From Paractinoplanes deccanensis (GTDB taxonomy: Bacteria > Actinomycetota > Actinomycetes > Mycobacteriales > Micromonosporaceae): a stretch of 64,000 nucleotides of DNA. Both the position numbers and the translations under genes were made by a program. Shown one piece after another: positions 17,385 through 24,809 of this stretch (position 1 is the stretch's first letter; each line of letters begins with the position of its first letter). A model generated the notes under the pieces. That model saw only the letters and a list, made by a program, of their open reading frames with translations. It was not told where the DNA came from and did no database searches. The stretch lies in assembly GCF_016862115.1 (NCBI RefSeq), contig NZ_BOMI01000017.1:50409-114408 (forward strand), read 5' to 3'.

Positions 17385-17797
17385 TACTCATCGCCGAGGA
17401 CGACGAAGATATCGCCCTGATCCTGTCCCGGCTCCTCACCCGCGCCGGCCACACCGTGCGCCACGCCCCCGACGGCGTTCGCGCGCTGGAGCTGGCGGAG
17501 GCCGAGCGGCCCGATGTCGTGCTGACCGATCTCGGCATGCCCCGGATGGACGGCCTCGAGCTGACCCGGGCCATCCGCGAGCACAGCGAGCTGCGCGACA
17601 TCCCGATCGTCATGCTCAGCGGGCACCTGCACCCCGGCGACAACGCCCCCATCGCCGCCGGCGTCTGCTCCGTCCTGCTCAAACCGTGCCCCAACGACAA
17701 GCTGCGCGAGGTGATCGGCGACCTCGTGGACCTCGGCCCGCACGGCCACCACGGCGCCGACGTGGGCTGCCCCGCCCGCTGGCCCGTCTCCGCGTAG
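17375..17797 (+). CDS. Single-domain response regulator
   Basis: 140 residues: a receiver domain with acidic pocket AEDDED, phosphoacceptor D52 (VVLTDLGMP), switch serine (VMLSG) and K103 (LLKP), followed by a short tail and no output domain. CheY/Spo0F-like proteins of this type act by protein contact or pass phosphate in a relay. It overlaps the methyltransferase gene upstream, and its stop codon is immediately followed by the GTG of the histidine kinase, so the three are one operon. Confidence 0.9.
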   Translation: MAVVLIAEDDEDIALILSRLLTRAGHTVRHAPDGVRALELAEAERPDVVLTDLGMPRMDGLELTRAIREHSELRDIPIVMLSGHLHPGDNAPIAAGVCSVLLKPCPNDKLREVIGDLVDLGPHGHHGADVGCPARWPVSA

Positions 17798-19390
17798 GTG
17801 GACCGCGACGCCTTCCTCGACGCGCTGCTGGAGAGCCTGACGGTCGGTGTGATCGCCTGCGACGCGGACGGCGAGGTCGTCCTCGTCAACCGGCCGGTCC
17901 GCGAGCTGATGAGCCTCAGCGAGCAGACCGCGCTCCGCGAGTACCCGGCGCGCGCCGACGGCGTCCTCTTCGACACCGACGGCACGCCGATCCCCTGGTC
18001 CCAGGCGCCGGTGCAGCGGGCCCTGCGCGGCGAGGTGATCGACGCCGACATGGTGGTCCGCGTCCCCGGGCGCCGGGAACGGATCGTGGCCGTCATCGCC
18101 CGGCCGATCCTCGGCGGCGCCGGCCGGCGCCTGGGCGCGGTGGCGATCGCCCAGGAGGTGACCGCCCTGCGCCGGGCCGAGCGGTTCCGGGCCTGCCACC
18201 GGGCCGTGGAGCGGGCCCTGCGAGCCACCAAAGAGATCGTCGAGGCGGCGCCGGGGGTGCTCGCCGCGCTCGGCGAGACGCTCGGCTGGCCGGCCACCGA
18301 GCTGTGGCTCACCGACGAGGACGGTGAGCTGGGCTTCGGCGGCCGCTGGTGCGCGCCGGGCAGCGGGCTCGAGGCGGTGCTCGACTTCGCGCCGATCCGC
18401 GGCGCCGGCATCACCGGGCGGGTCTGGGCCACCGGCAAGCCGCTCTGGGTGCCGGACATCGCCCACACGGTGACCCTGCGCAGCCCGCTGGAGCGCACCC
18501 GGGCCGCCGTCTGCCTGCGCCACGGCATCCGGTCGGTGCTGGCGGTGCCGGTCCGCGACGGCGGCACCGTGCTCGGCGTGCTGACCTGCTACGCCGCCGC
18601 GCCGGAACCGCACGAGGACCTGCTCGCCGTGCTGCTCGACGGGGTGGCCGCGCAGATCGGCGTCTATCTGGCGCTGCGCCGGGCCGAGGCGTTGGCCTGC
18701 GAGCTCACCCGGGCCAAGGACGACTTCATCGCGCTGGTGGGCCACGAGCTGCGCACCCCGCTCACCTCGATCGTGGCGAACGCGTCGATGCTCGACGAGG
18801 AGCCCGGGCTCGGCGACGACACCCGCGCGATGGTGGAGGTCGTGCAGCGCAACGCCACCGCGCTGCGCGGCGTCGTCGACAGCCTCCTCGACCTCGCCGG
18901 GCTCGACTCCGGGCATCTCGCCCTGGCGATCGGCCCGGTGGACCTCGCCGCCGTCGTCGCCGAGGCGATCGCGGCCGCCACGCCCGAGGCGGCCGCGGCC
19001 GGGGTGCGGCTCGGCACCGCCCGGGCCGCGCCGCTGCCGGTCGAGGGTGACGCGCACCGCCTGCGCCAGGTGGTCGACGACCTGCTGGCGAACGCGATCA
19101 AGTACAGCCCGCAGGGCGGCGACGTGCACGTCGGGCTGTGCGAGCAGGGCGGCATCGTCGAGCTGACCGTCACCGACCACGGCATCGGCACCCCGGCCGA
19201 GGAGCGCGAGCGGGTCTTCGACCGCTTCTACCGCGGCAGCAACGTGCGCCACCAGGGCATCGCCGGCCGGGGCCTGGGACTGAGCCTTGCCCGGGCGATC
19301 GTCGGGCTGCACGGCGGCACCATCCGCCTCACCGGTCATCTGCCGCACGGCACCACCGTGCACGTGCGCCTGCCCGCCCGCAGACCCTAA
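17798..19390 (+). CDS. Cytoplasmic sensor histidine kinase (PAS-GAF-HisKA-HATPase)
   Basis: 530 residues from a GTG abutting the regulator's stop. PAS (~1-125; LESLTVGVIACDADGEVVLVN), GAF (~135-295; GAGITGRVWATGKPLWVPDI, RSVLAVPVRDGGTVLGVLTCY), HisKA with H316 (FIALVGHELRTPL), then HATPase (DDLLANAIKYS, VTDHGIG, GRGLGLSLARAIV). No transmembrane helix. The GAF domain could sense a small ligand or redox state. The response regulator directly upstream is its likely partner. Confidence 0.92.
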   Translation: MDRDAFLDALLESLTVGVIACDADGEVVLVNRPVRELMSLSEQTALREYPARADGVLFDTDGTPIPWSQAPVQRALRGEVIDADMVVRVPGRRERIVAVIARPILGGAGRRLGAVAIAQEVTALRRAERFRACHRAVERALRATKEIVEAAPGVLAALGETLGWPATELWLTDEDGELGFGGRWCAPGSGLEAVLDFAPIRGAGITGRVWATGKPLWVPDIAHTVTLRSPLERTRAAVCLRHGIRSVLAVPVRDGGTVLGVLTCYAAAPEPHEDLLAVLLDGVAAQIGVYLALRRAEALACELTRAKDDFIALVGHELRTPLTSIVANASMLDEEPGLGDDTRAMVEVVQRNATALRGVVDSLLDLAGLDSGHLALAIGPVDLAAVVAEAIAAATPEAAAAGVRLGTARAAPLPVEGDAHRLRQVVDDLLANAIKYSPQGGDVHVGLCEQGGIVELTVTDHGIGTPAEERERVFDRFYRGSNVRHQGIAGRGLGLSLARAIVGLHGGTIRLTGHLPHGTTVHVRLPARRP

Positions 19391-19459
19391 GGGCCTCGCC
19401 GAGCGGTGCCGATAGAGGCGATATCAGGGACGACACTGCTCCGACGGGTGGACGAAGAA

Positions 19460-20638
19460 ATGACTGACACGCTGGCACGCCCGACCGTGCTGCTCGTGGA
19501 CGACGAGTCCACCATCCTCGAGACGCTCGCACTCCAGCTGCGCCGCGACCACAAGGTCCTGATCGCCGAGAGCGGCGCCGAGGCGCTGCGCCTGCTCGCC
19601 GAGAACGGCCCCGTCGCCGCGGTCATCAGCGACCTGCGCATGCCGGAGATGGACGGCGTCGAGCTGCTGCGCCGCGTCCAGCTCGAATACCCCGACACCA
19701 CCCGGGTGCTGCACACCGCGCAGAGCGACCTCAACTCGGCCATCGCCGCCATCAACGACGGCGGCGTCTACCGCTACCTCGCGAAGCCGGTGCGGACCGA
19801 CGAGCTGCGCTCGACCGTGCAGGAGGCGGTGGAGCTGCACGGCCGCTCGACCGCCGACCGCCAGCTGCTGGACAAGACCCTCAAGAGCAGCCTGGAGGCA
19901 CTCTTCGGCTGTCTGGAGCTGGCCAGCCCGCTCGCCTTCGCCCGCGGCGGCCGCATCCGCACGCTGGTCGGCGAGCTCTGCCACGAGCTCCAGCTCGACG
20001 CGCTGTGGGAGATCGAGGTCGCCGCGATGGCGTCGCAGCTCGGCGCGGTGACCCTGCCGCCCAGCGTGCTCGCGAAGCTCGACAAGGGCATGCCCTGCAC
20101 CTCCGACGAGCAGCAGATGGTCGACCGCATGCCCGAGGTCGCGGTGCAGCTGCTGGCGAACATCCCGATGCTCGAGGACGTCATCGAGATCGTCCGCGGG
20201 CTCGGCACGAAGCCGCCGCGCAACCCCAGCCCGCTGGTCGAGGCGGCCGTCGCCGTGGTGCGCACCGCCATCGACTACGAGACGCTGGAGAGCCGCGGTA
20301 TCGAGGTCGACAGCGCGATCGCCGTGCTCGAATGCCGCGAGGACAGCGCGTTGCAGGTCCTCACCGCCCTGCGCAAGCTCAAGGGCGTCGAGCACGTCGC
20401 CGAGACGGTCCGCGGCCTGCGCGTCGTCGACCTCGAGGTCAACATGCGGGTGGCCGAGGACATCGTCGCCGTCAACGGCCTCGTGCTGATCGGCCGCGGC
20501 ATGATCGTCACCGACCTGCTGCTCGACCGGCTCACCAACTTCGCCCGCACCATCGAGATCGTCGAGCCGGTGCTGGCCATCCCGGGCGGCCGCCGCTTCG
20601 ACCCCGACATGCTGCTGCCCGTCGAGGTGGCCGGCTAG
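19460..20638 (+). CDS. Response regulator with degenerate HD-GYP-like output domain
   Basis: 392 residues from the ATG at 19460 (GGTGGA 8 bases upstream; a GTG at 19406 is possible). A receiver (~8-125) has D58 (AVISDLRMP) and K109 (YLAKP) and the RpfG-like end LRSTVQEAVEL. The remainder aligns by eye with HD-GYP phosphodiesterases (MASQLGAVTLPPSVLAKLDKG ...TSDEQQMVDRMPEVAVQLL), but the metal ligands are lost: the HD of HDIGK is SQ, and the later HP is absent. It is therefore probably non-catalytic, binding a partner or c-di-GMP. It is convergent with the Hpt gene (stops overlap by 3 bases). Confidence 0.78.
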   Translation: MTDTLARPTVLLVDDESTILETLALQLRRDHKVLIAESGAEALRLLAENGPVAAVISDLRMPEMDGVELLRRVQLEYPDTTRVLHTAQSDLNSAIAAINDGGVYRYLAKPVRTDELRSTVQEAVELHGRSTADRQLLDKTLKSSLEALFGCLELASPLAFARGGRIRTLVGELCHELQLDALWEIEVAAMASQLGAVTLPPSVLAKLDKGMPCTSDEQQMVDRMPEVAVQLLANIPMLEDVIEIVRGLGTKPPRNPSPLVEAAVAVVRTAIDYETLESRGIEVDSAIAVLECREDSALQVLTALRKLKGVEHVAETVRGLRVVDLEVNMRVAEDIVAVNGLVLIGRGMIVTDLLLDRLTNFARTIEIVEPVLAIPGGRRFDPDMLLPVEVAG

Positions 20639-21012
20639 GACTTCTCCAGCTCGGCCGCGTACCGCTCCAGGACCGCCGAGGCGAGGGCCTGCTCGGCGGC
20701 GACGCGGCCGAGCGTCACGTCGGGGTCGGGCACGTGGCCCTCGCGGGCCGAGTCCTCGACCTCGGCCAGGATCCCCGCCAGCGTGCCGGCGCCGATGTTC
20801 GCCGCCGAGCCCTTCATCGTGTGCGCGTGGTCCCGCACTTGCGCGGGATCGCCGCCGCGCAGCAACTCACCGAGCCGGTCCACACCGCCGGGCGTCTTCG
20901 CCAGGAACGAGCGGATGAGCCGGCTCATCAGCGCGCGCTCGGCCGGGCCGGGGTCGTCGCCGCCGATGTCCCGCAGGCGGTCACGGACCTCGTCCTCCCG
21001 GCTCCGCTCCAT
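20635..21012 (-). CDS. Hpt histidine phosphotransfer protein
   Basis: 125 residues of one four-helix Hpt domain. The phospho-histidine motif is VRDHAHTMKGSAANIGA with H64. In phosphorelays such proteins carry phosphate between a hybrid kinase receiver and a response regulator; this window has a hybrid kinase (14538-16499) and two receivers that could be served. I begin at the ATG at 21012 (weak CAGGAT upstream); upstream codons in the same frame run under the GGDEF-EAL leader and lack signals. Confidence 0.85.
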   Translation of the reverse strand: MERSREDEVRDRLRDIGGDDPGPAERALMSRLIRSFLAKTPGGVDRLGELLRGGDPAQVRDHAHTMKGSAANIGAGTLAGILAEVEDSAREGHVPDPDVTLGRVAAEQALASAVLERYAAELEKS

Positions 21013-21055
21013 GCGCACAATCCTGCTCGCTTCCCGGGGAAGGAGGTGCCCTCTC

Positions 21056-23371
21056 GTGAAAAGTCCTATGATTTCCGGCCGATCCGCCGATGGTTCCGGG
21101 GTGGCCACCGAATCCCGCACGCCGATCCGCTACGTCGCGGCGGCCACCCTCGTCACCCTGCTGGGCGCGCTCTGGTTCGTGACCCGTCCCGGGCCGGACG
21201 CCATCGGGTACGTCTTCATGCCCGCCGCCGGCGTGCCGTCGGTGCTCGCCGTCCGCGCCCTGCTCCGCCGCCTGCCGTCCGACCCGGTCGCCCGGCGCTT
21301 CTGGCGGCTGGTCCTGACCGGCACGGCCGTGCTGAGCCTCGGCTACCTGATCCTCGCCGGGCAGGCCTTCGCCGCGATGCCGGAGCTGCCCACCATCTCG
21401 CTGCCCGCCGCGATCCTCGCCGCCGGCGGCATGCTGACGGCGCTCGGCGCGGTCGCCCGGGTGCCGCTCGGCGCCGGGCCGGCGGACCGCCGCAAGCGCC
21501 TCATCGACCGGACCATCGGCTTCGTCGGCGGCGGCACGCTGCTGTGGAGCTTCGGGCTCGCCCCGATGATCACCTCGAGCAGCGGCTGGAGCACCCAGGC
21601 GCTCGTGCTCGTGGCCCTCTCGCTGGTGCTCGGGCTCGGCGCGGTCACCAAGGTGTCGTACATCGTCGGCGGCCCGGTGGACCGGGCCGCGATCCGGCTG
21701 GTCGCGTCGTCGTCGCTGACCGCCGTCGGCGTGGCCCTGCTGTCGCTCAGCGGCAGCGACGACAACACGCTGCTCGCCCAGGCGGTCGTCATGCCCACCG
21801 CGCACATCCTCGTCGCGCTCGCCGCGCACCGGCAGTGGAACTCCCCGGGCGCCCGGCGGCGCCGGTCGGGGACCTGGCTGCCGTACATCGCCCTCTTCGC
21901 GGTCGACGTGGCCCTGCTCTCCGTACTGCACAACGGCCTGACCTGGTCCGACCGCGTCGTGGTGCTCGCCGCGGTGGCGCTCACCGGTCTCGTCGCGGTG
22001 CGCCAGCTGATGTCGGCCCGCGAGAACGGCCGCCTCCTGCGCGCTCAGCGCGCCTCCGAGGAGCGGCTGCGCCACGAGGTCACCCACGACGGGCTCACCG
22101 GCCTGGCCAACCGCGGCCTGTTCCGCACGCGGGTGACCGAGGCCCTCGAGGCCGGCGACACCACCGTGCTCCTGGTCGACCTCGACGACTTCAAGACCGT
22201 GAACGACTCGCTCGGCCACGACGTGGGCGACCAACTGCTGATCGCCGTGGCGGCCGCGCTGGGCGAGGCCGTCGGCCCGGACGGCCTGCCCGTCCGGCTG
22301 GCCGGCGACGAGTTCGCCGTGCTGCTGACCGGCGGCGCCGACGGCGAGGAGGTGGCCCGCCGCGTCCTGGACCGGTTCGCCGAACCGATGAGCGAGCACC
22401 GCCTGCTGGCGCACGCCAGCATCGGCATCGCCACCGCCCGCGCCGGCGACGGCCTGGACCCGCTGCTGTGCCACGCCGACGTGGCCATGTACGCGGCCAA
22501 GCAGCGCGGCAAGGGCAACTGGGTCCGCTACCACGACGGCATGGAACAGCCGGTGCTCGCGCACGCCCAGATCGGCGGCGAGCTGCGCCGGGCGCTCGAC
22601 GCCGGCGAGTTCCGCGTGCACTACCAGCCGCTGATGGACCTGGCCACCGGCCGCGTCGTCGGCGTGGAGCCGCTGGTGCGCTGGGAGCACCCGACGCGGG
22701 GCCTGGTGCCGCCGGGCGAGTTCGTCCCGGCCGCCGAGGGCACCGGCCTGATCGTGCCGCTGGGCCGCTTCGTGCTGCGCGAGTCGTGCCGGCAGGCCGC
22801 CGCGTGGCTGGCCGAGTTCGGGCCCGCCTGCATGCAGAAGCTCGGCCCGAACGTGTCCGTGCGGCAGCTGCACGACCCGGACTTCGTCGCCGACGTGCGC
22901 GCGGCGCTGGCCGACACCGGCCTGCCCGCCGACCGGCTGGTGCTGGAGCTGACCGAGTCGGCGGTGCTGCGCGGGCCGCAGGTCTCGCGGACGTTGCACG
23001 AGTTGCACGAGATGGGCGTACGGCTGGCGCTCGACGACTTCGGCACCGGCGAGTCGTCGCTGAGCCTGCTGCGCTCGTTCCCCGCGTCGATCATCAAGCT
23101 GGACAAATCGTTCGTCGACGGCATCGAACTCGACGAGATGGGAACGCCGGAGGCGGAGGCACGGCAAGCTGTGGCACGGGCGGTCATCCAGCTCGCCGGC
23201 GCGCTCGGCCTGGACACGGTGGCCGAGGGCATCGAGAACCAGGAGCAGGCCGACCGGCTGATGCGGCTGGGATACACGCTCGGCCAGGGCTACCACCTGG
23301 CCCGGCCGATGCCGGCCGAGGCGATGACGCGGTTGCTCGCCGCCCGGGCCGGTCTGGCCGTGGCGGCGTGA
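21056..23371 (+). CDS. Membrane-bound GGDEF-EAL c-di-GMP enzyme
   Basis: 771 residues from a GTG with AGGAGGTG 7 bases upstream. The N-terminal ~310 residues contain about 8-10 hydrophobic segments (YVAAATLVTLLGALWFV ... VVVLAAVALTGLVAV). GGDEF follows (THDGLTGLANR, LLVDLDDFKTVND, LAGDEF: an AGDEF variant, usually active; no RxxD inhibitory site). EAL follows: VEPLVRWEH (EPL variant with the metal-binding Glu kept), NVSVRQL, LELTES, DDFGTG, IIKLDKSFV, TVAEGIE, GQGYHLARP. Most catalytic residues are present, so it may make or degrade c-di-GMP. Its last 43 bases are repeated twice more downstream. Confidence 0.92.
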   Translation: MKSPMISGRSADGSGVATESRTPIRYVAAATLVTLLGALWFVTRPGPDAIGYVFMPAAGVPSVLAVRALLRRLPSDPVARRFWRLVLTGTAVLSLGYLILAGQAFAAMPELPTISLPAAILAAGGMLTALGAVARVPLGAGPADRRKRLIDRTIGFVGGGTLLWSFGLAPMITSSSGWSTQALVLVALSLVLGLGAVTKVSYIVGGPVDRAAIRLVASSSLTAVGVALLSLSGSDDNTLLAQAVVMPTAHILVALAAHRQWNSPGARRRRSGTWLPYIALFAVDVALLSVLHNGLTWSDRVVVLAAVALTGLVAVRQLMSARENGRLLRAQRASEERLRHEVTHDGLTGLANRGLFRTRVTEALEAGDTTVLLVDLDDFKTVNDSLGHDVGDQLLIAVAAALGEAVGPDGLPVRLAGDEFAVLLTGGADGEEVARRVLDRFAEPMSEHRLLAHASIGIATARAGDGLDPLLCHADVAMYAAKQRGKGNWVRYHDGMEQPVLAHAQIGGELRRALDAGEFRVHYQPLMDLATGRVVGVEPLVRWEHPTRGLVPPGEFVPAAEGTGLIVPLGRFVLRESCRQAAAWLAEFGPACMQKLGPNVSVRQLHDPDFVADVRAALADTGLPADRLVLELTESAVLRGPQVSRTLHELHEMGVRLALDDFGTGESSLSLLRSFPASIIKLDKSFVDGIELDEMGTPEAEARQAVARAVIQLAGALGLDTVAEGIENQEQADRLMRLGYTLGQGYHLARPMPAEAMTRLLAARAGLAVAA

Positions 23372-23459
23372 CGGGTTGCTCGCCGCCCGGGCCGGCCTGG
23401 CCGTGGCGGCGCGACGGGTTGCTCGCCGCCCGGGCCGGCCTGGCCGTGGCGGCGCGACG
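23331..23459 (+). repeat. 43-bp tandem repeat, 3 units, spanning a gene's 3' end
   Basis: Units start at 23331, 23374 and 23417. The first contains the last codons and stop of the GGDEF-EAL gene; the other two are near-identical non-coding copies (GGTTGCTCGCCGCCCGGGCC...). In the copies GTGACGG has become GCGACGG, removing the stop motif. The period is not a multiple of three. Confidence 0.9.
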
Positions 23460-23479
23460 GGGGAGGGACGAGATGGGCT

Positions 23480-23485
23480 TAGGGT
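23480..23485 (+). promoter_or_regulatory. -10 box of a leaderless promoter
   Basis: TAGGGT 6 bases before the ATG at 23492; no Shine-Dalgarno sequence is present. Confidence 0.45.
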
Positions 23486-23491
23486 ACGGCG

Positions 23492-24004
23492 ATGGACACC
23501 GCGGACGACGGCACCCGGACGGCGCGATCCCTCGCGGAGTGGCTGGGCGAGGTGCGTTTCGCCGAGTTGAGCGCCGAGAAGGCGACGGCCCGGATCATCG
23601 ACGCGATCGCGGACTGGGGCGCCTCCCTCGGATGGCGGGTATACCGGCGGGCGCCGAGCGTCTTCCCGCTGCCGCCACCGCTGAAGGGCAACTCGGTGCT
23701 CGACGTGGCGTGCGCCCGGCCGGGCGCGCCCCCGATCGCGATCGAGGTGGACCGCCTCGACCGGCCGCGCACGGTCGACAAGCTGCTCGCGGAGGCGGCC
23801 GCCGGGCGGGTGGCGATCTGGGTCCGCTGGGGCGCCGGGCCGTTCACGCCGCCGCCGATGCCGGTGCACATGGTGACCCGGCCGGCAGCCCGCAAGTCGG
23901 GCGCCTGGCACACGGTGGCCGAGCTGCCGCCACCGCGGCACTCCGCCGCGCCGATCGAGCCTGCCGACCCCGAGGAGCTACCGCTGGGGACGGATGGGGA
24001 CTGA
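23492..24004 (+). CDS. Conserved hypothetical protein, possible PD-(D/E)xK fold
   Basis: 170 residues, no signal peptide or membrane segment. An N-terminal helical part (ARSLAEWLGEVRFAELSAEKATARIIDAIADWG) leads to a strand-rich core: NSVLDVACARP, PIAIEVDRLDRP, VDKLLAEAAAGRVAIWVRWG. The D...E-x-D spacing followed by a strand and helix resembles restriction-endonuclease-like folds, but this is a by-eye guess only. The C-terminus is Pro-rich. It sits 22 bases before another unknown gene and may form an operon with it. Confidence 0.65.
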   Translation: MDTADDGTRTARSLAEWLGEVRFAELSAEKATARIIDAIADWGASLGWRVYRRAPSVFPLPPPLKGNSVLDVACARPGAPPIAIEVDRLDRPRTVDKLLAEAAAGRVAIWVRWGAGPFTPPPMPVHMVTRPAARKSGAWHTVAELPPPRHSAAPIEPADPEELPLGTDGD

Positions 24005-24026
24005 AGGTACAAGTGGGAGGACGAAA

Positions 24027-24809
24027 GTGAGCACGGGGGTCGTGACCGCGAGCCACCCCGCGTCGTGGTGGGGGCAGTTCCAGGAGGTATCCGAGCGCTT
24101 CGACGCCGCCACCGCGGCCGAGGGCCTCGCCGACGTGATCACGCCGAAGATCGCGTCGCCGCTGCTGCGCCGCGAGGCGGAGATCGCCGCCGAGGTGGTG
24201 GTGCGGCACCTCAACAAGCCGGCGAGCGAGGAGCTCGCGGCCCGTGCGGCGAAGGGCACCGAGCGGCTGGTGGCGACGGTAGACCGGCTCAACGAGCGGG
24301 CCACCGGCGACGCCGGCACGACGGAGGCGTACGCGCTGGTCCATGCGCTCGAAGGCCGGTTCCCCGAGGCGGCGGCCGAGATCGAGCCGGTGGTCGGCAC
24401 GCCGGCGCTGATGAAGGTCTTCCTGAAGGCGCTGCGCCTGGAGCAGTTCGACTCGGAGCTGGCCCTGCGGCTGCTCCGCGCCGGTCAGCGGCCCGAGATG
24501 GCCGTGCGCTCCGGGCTGGCGGTCGGCAAGTACGGCTGGTGGCCGACCTGGCTGCTCAAGGTCGTCACGGAGCGGGCCATCGCCGGCACGCTGGACCAGG
24601 CGACCATCACCGCGCTCGACCAGTGCGCGTACGCCGACCTCAGCCCCGCCCAGGCGCGGATCGCGAAGCGGCTGCTCGCCGACGACGAGCAGCTGGTCGA
24701 CGCGTCCGCGCACCGGCTGGAGAACCTCGGCGAGCACGACGCGGCCACGAAGCTGCGCCAGGGCGACCTGACCGCGGTCGCCCTGGCTGCCCGCCTCATC
24801 ACGGAGTGA
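24027..24809 (+). CDS. Hypothetical all-helical protein
   Basis: 260 residues from a GTG; GGGAGG 6 bases upstream decides the start over the ATG at 23994. The sequence is almost entirely helical, with no cysteine-rich site, P-loop or membrane segment. Recognisable stretches such as FDAATAAEGLADVITPKIASPLLRRE and AQARIAKRLLADDEQLVDASAHRLENLGEHDAATKL are not diagnostic of a family known to me. Its stop abuts the stop of the convergent ABC binding-protein gene with no spacer. Confidence 0.7.
   Translation: MSTGVVTASHPASWWGQFQEVSERFDAATAAEGLADVITPKIASPLLRREAEIAAEVVVRHLNKPASEELAARAAKGTERLVATVDRLNERATGDAGTTEAYALVHALEGRFPEAAAEIEPVVGTPALMKVFLKALRLEQFDSELALRLLRAGQRPEMAVRSGLAVGKYGWWPTWLLKVVTERAIAGTLDQATITALDQCAYADLSPAQARIAKRLLADDEQLVDASAHRLENLGEHDAATKLRQGDLTAVALAARLITE

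Noticed and set aside
20981..23941. Long minus-strand open frame across the GGDEF-EAL gene
   Set aside because: A mirror of high-GC codon structure on the other strand; the plus strand has all the GGDEF and EAL motifs.
20005..24030. 1341-codon plus-strand open frame
   Set aside because: It runs out of frame through three well-supported genes; composition is Arg/Pro/Gly-rich and no domain is visible.
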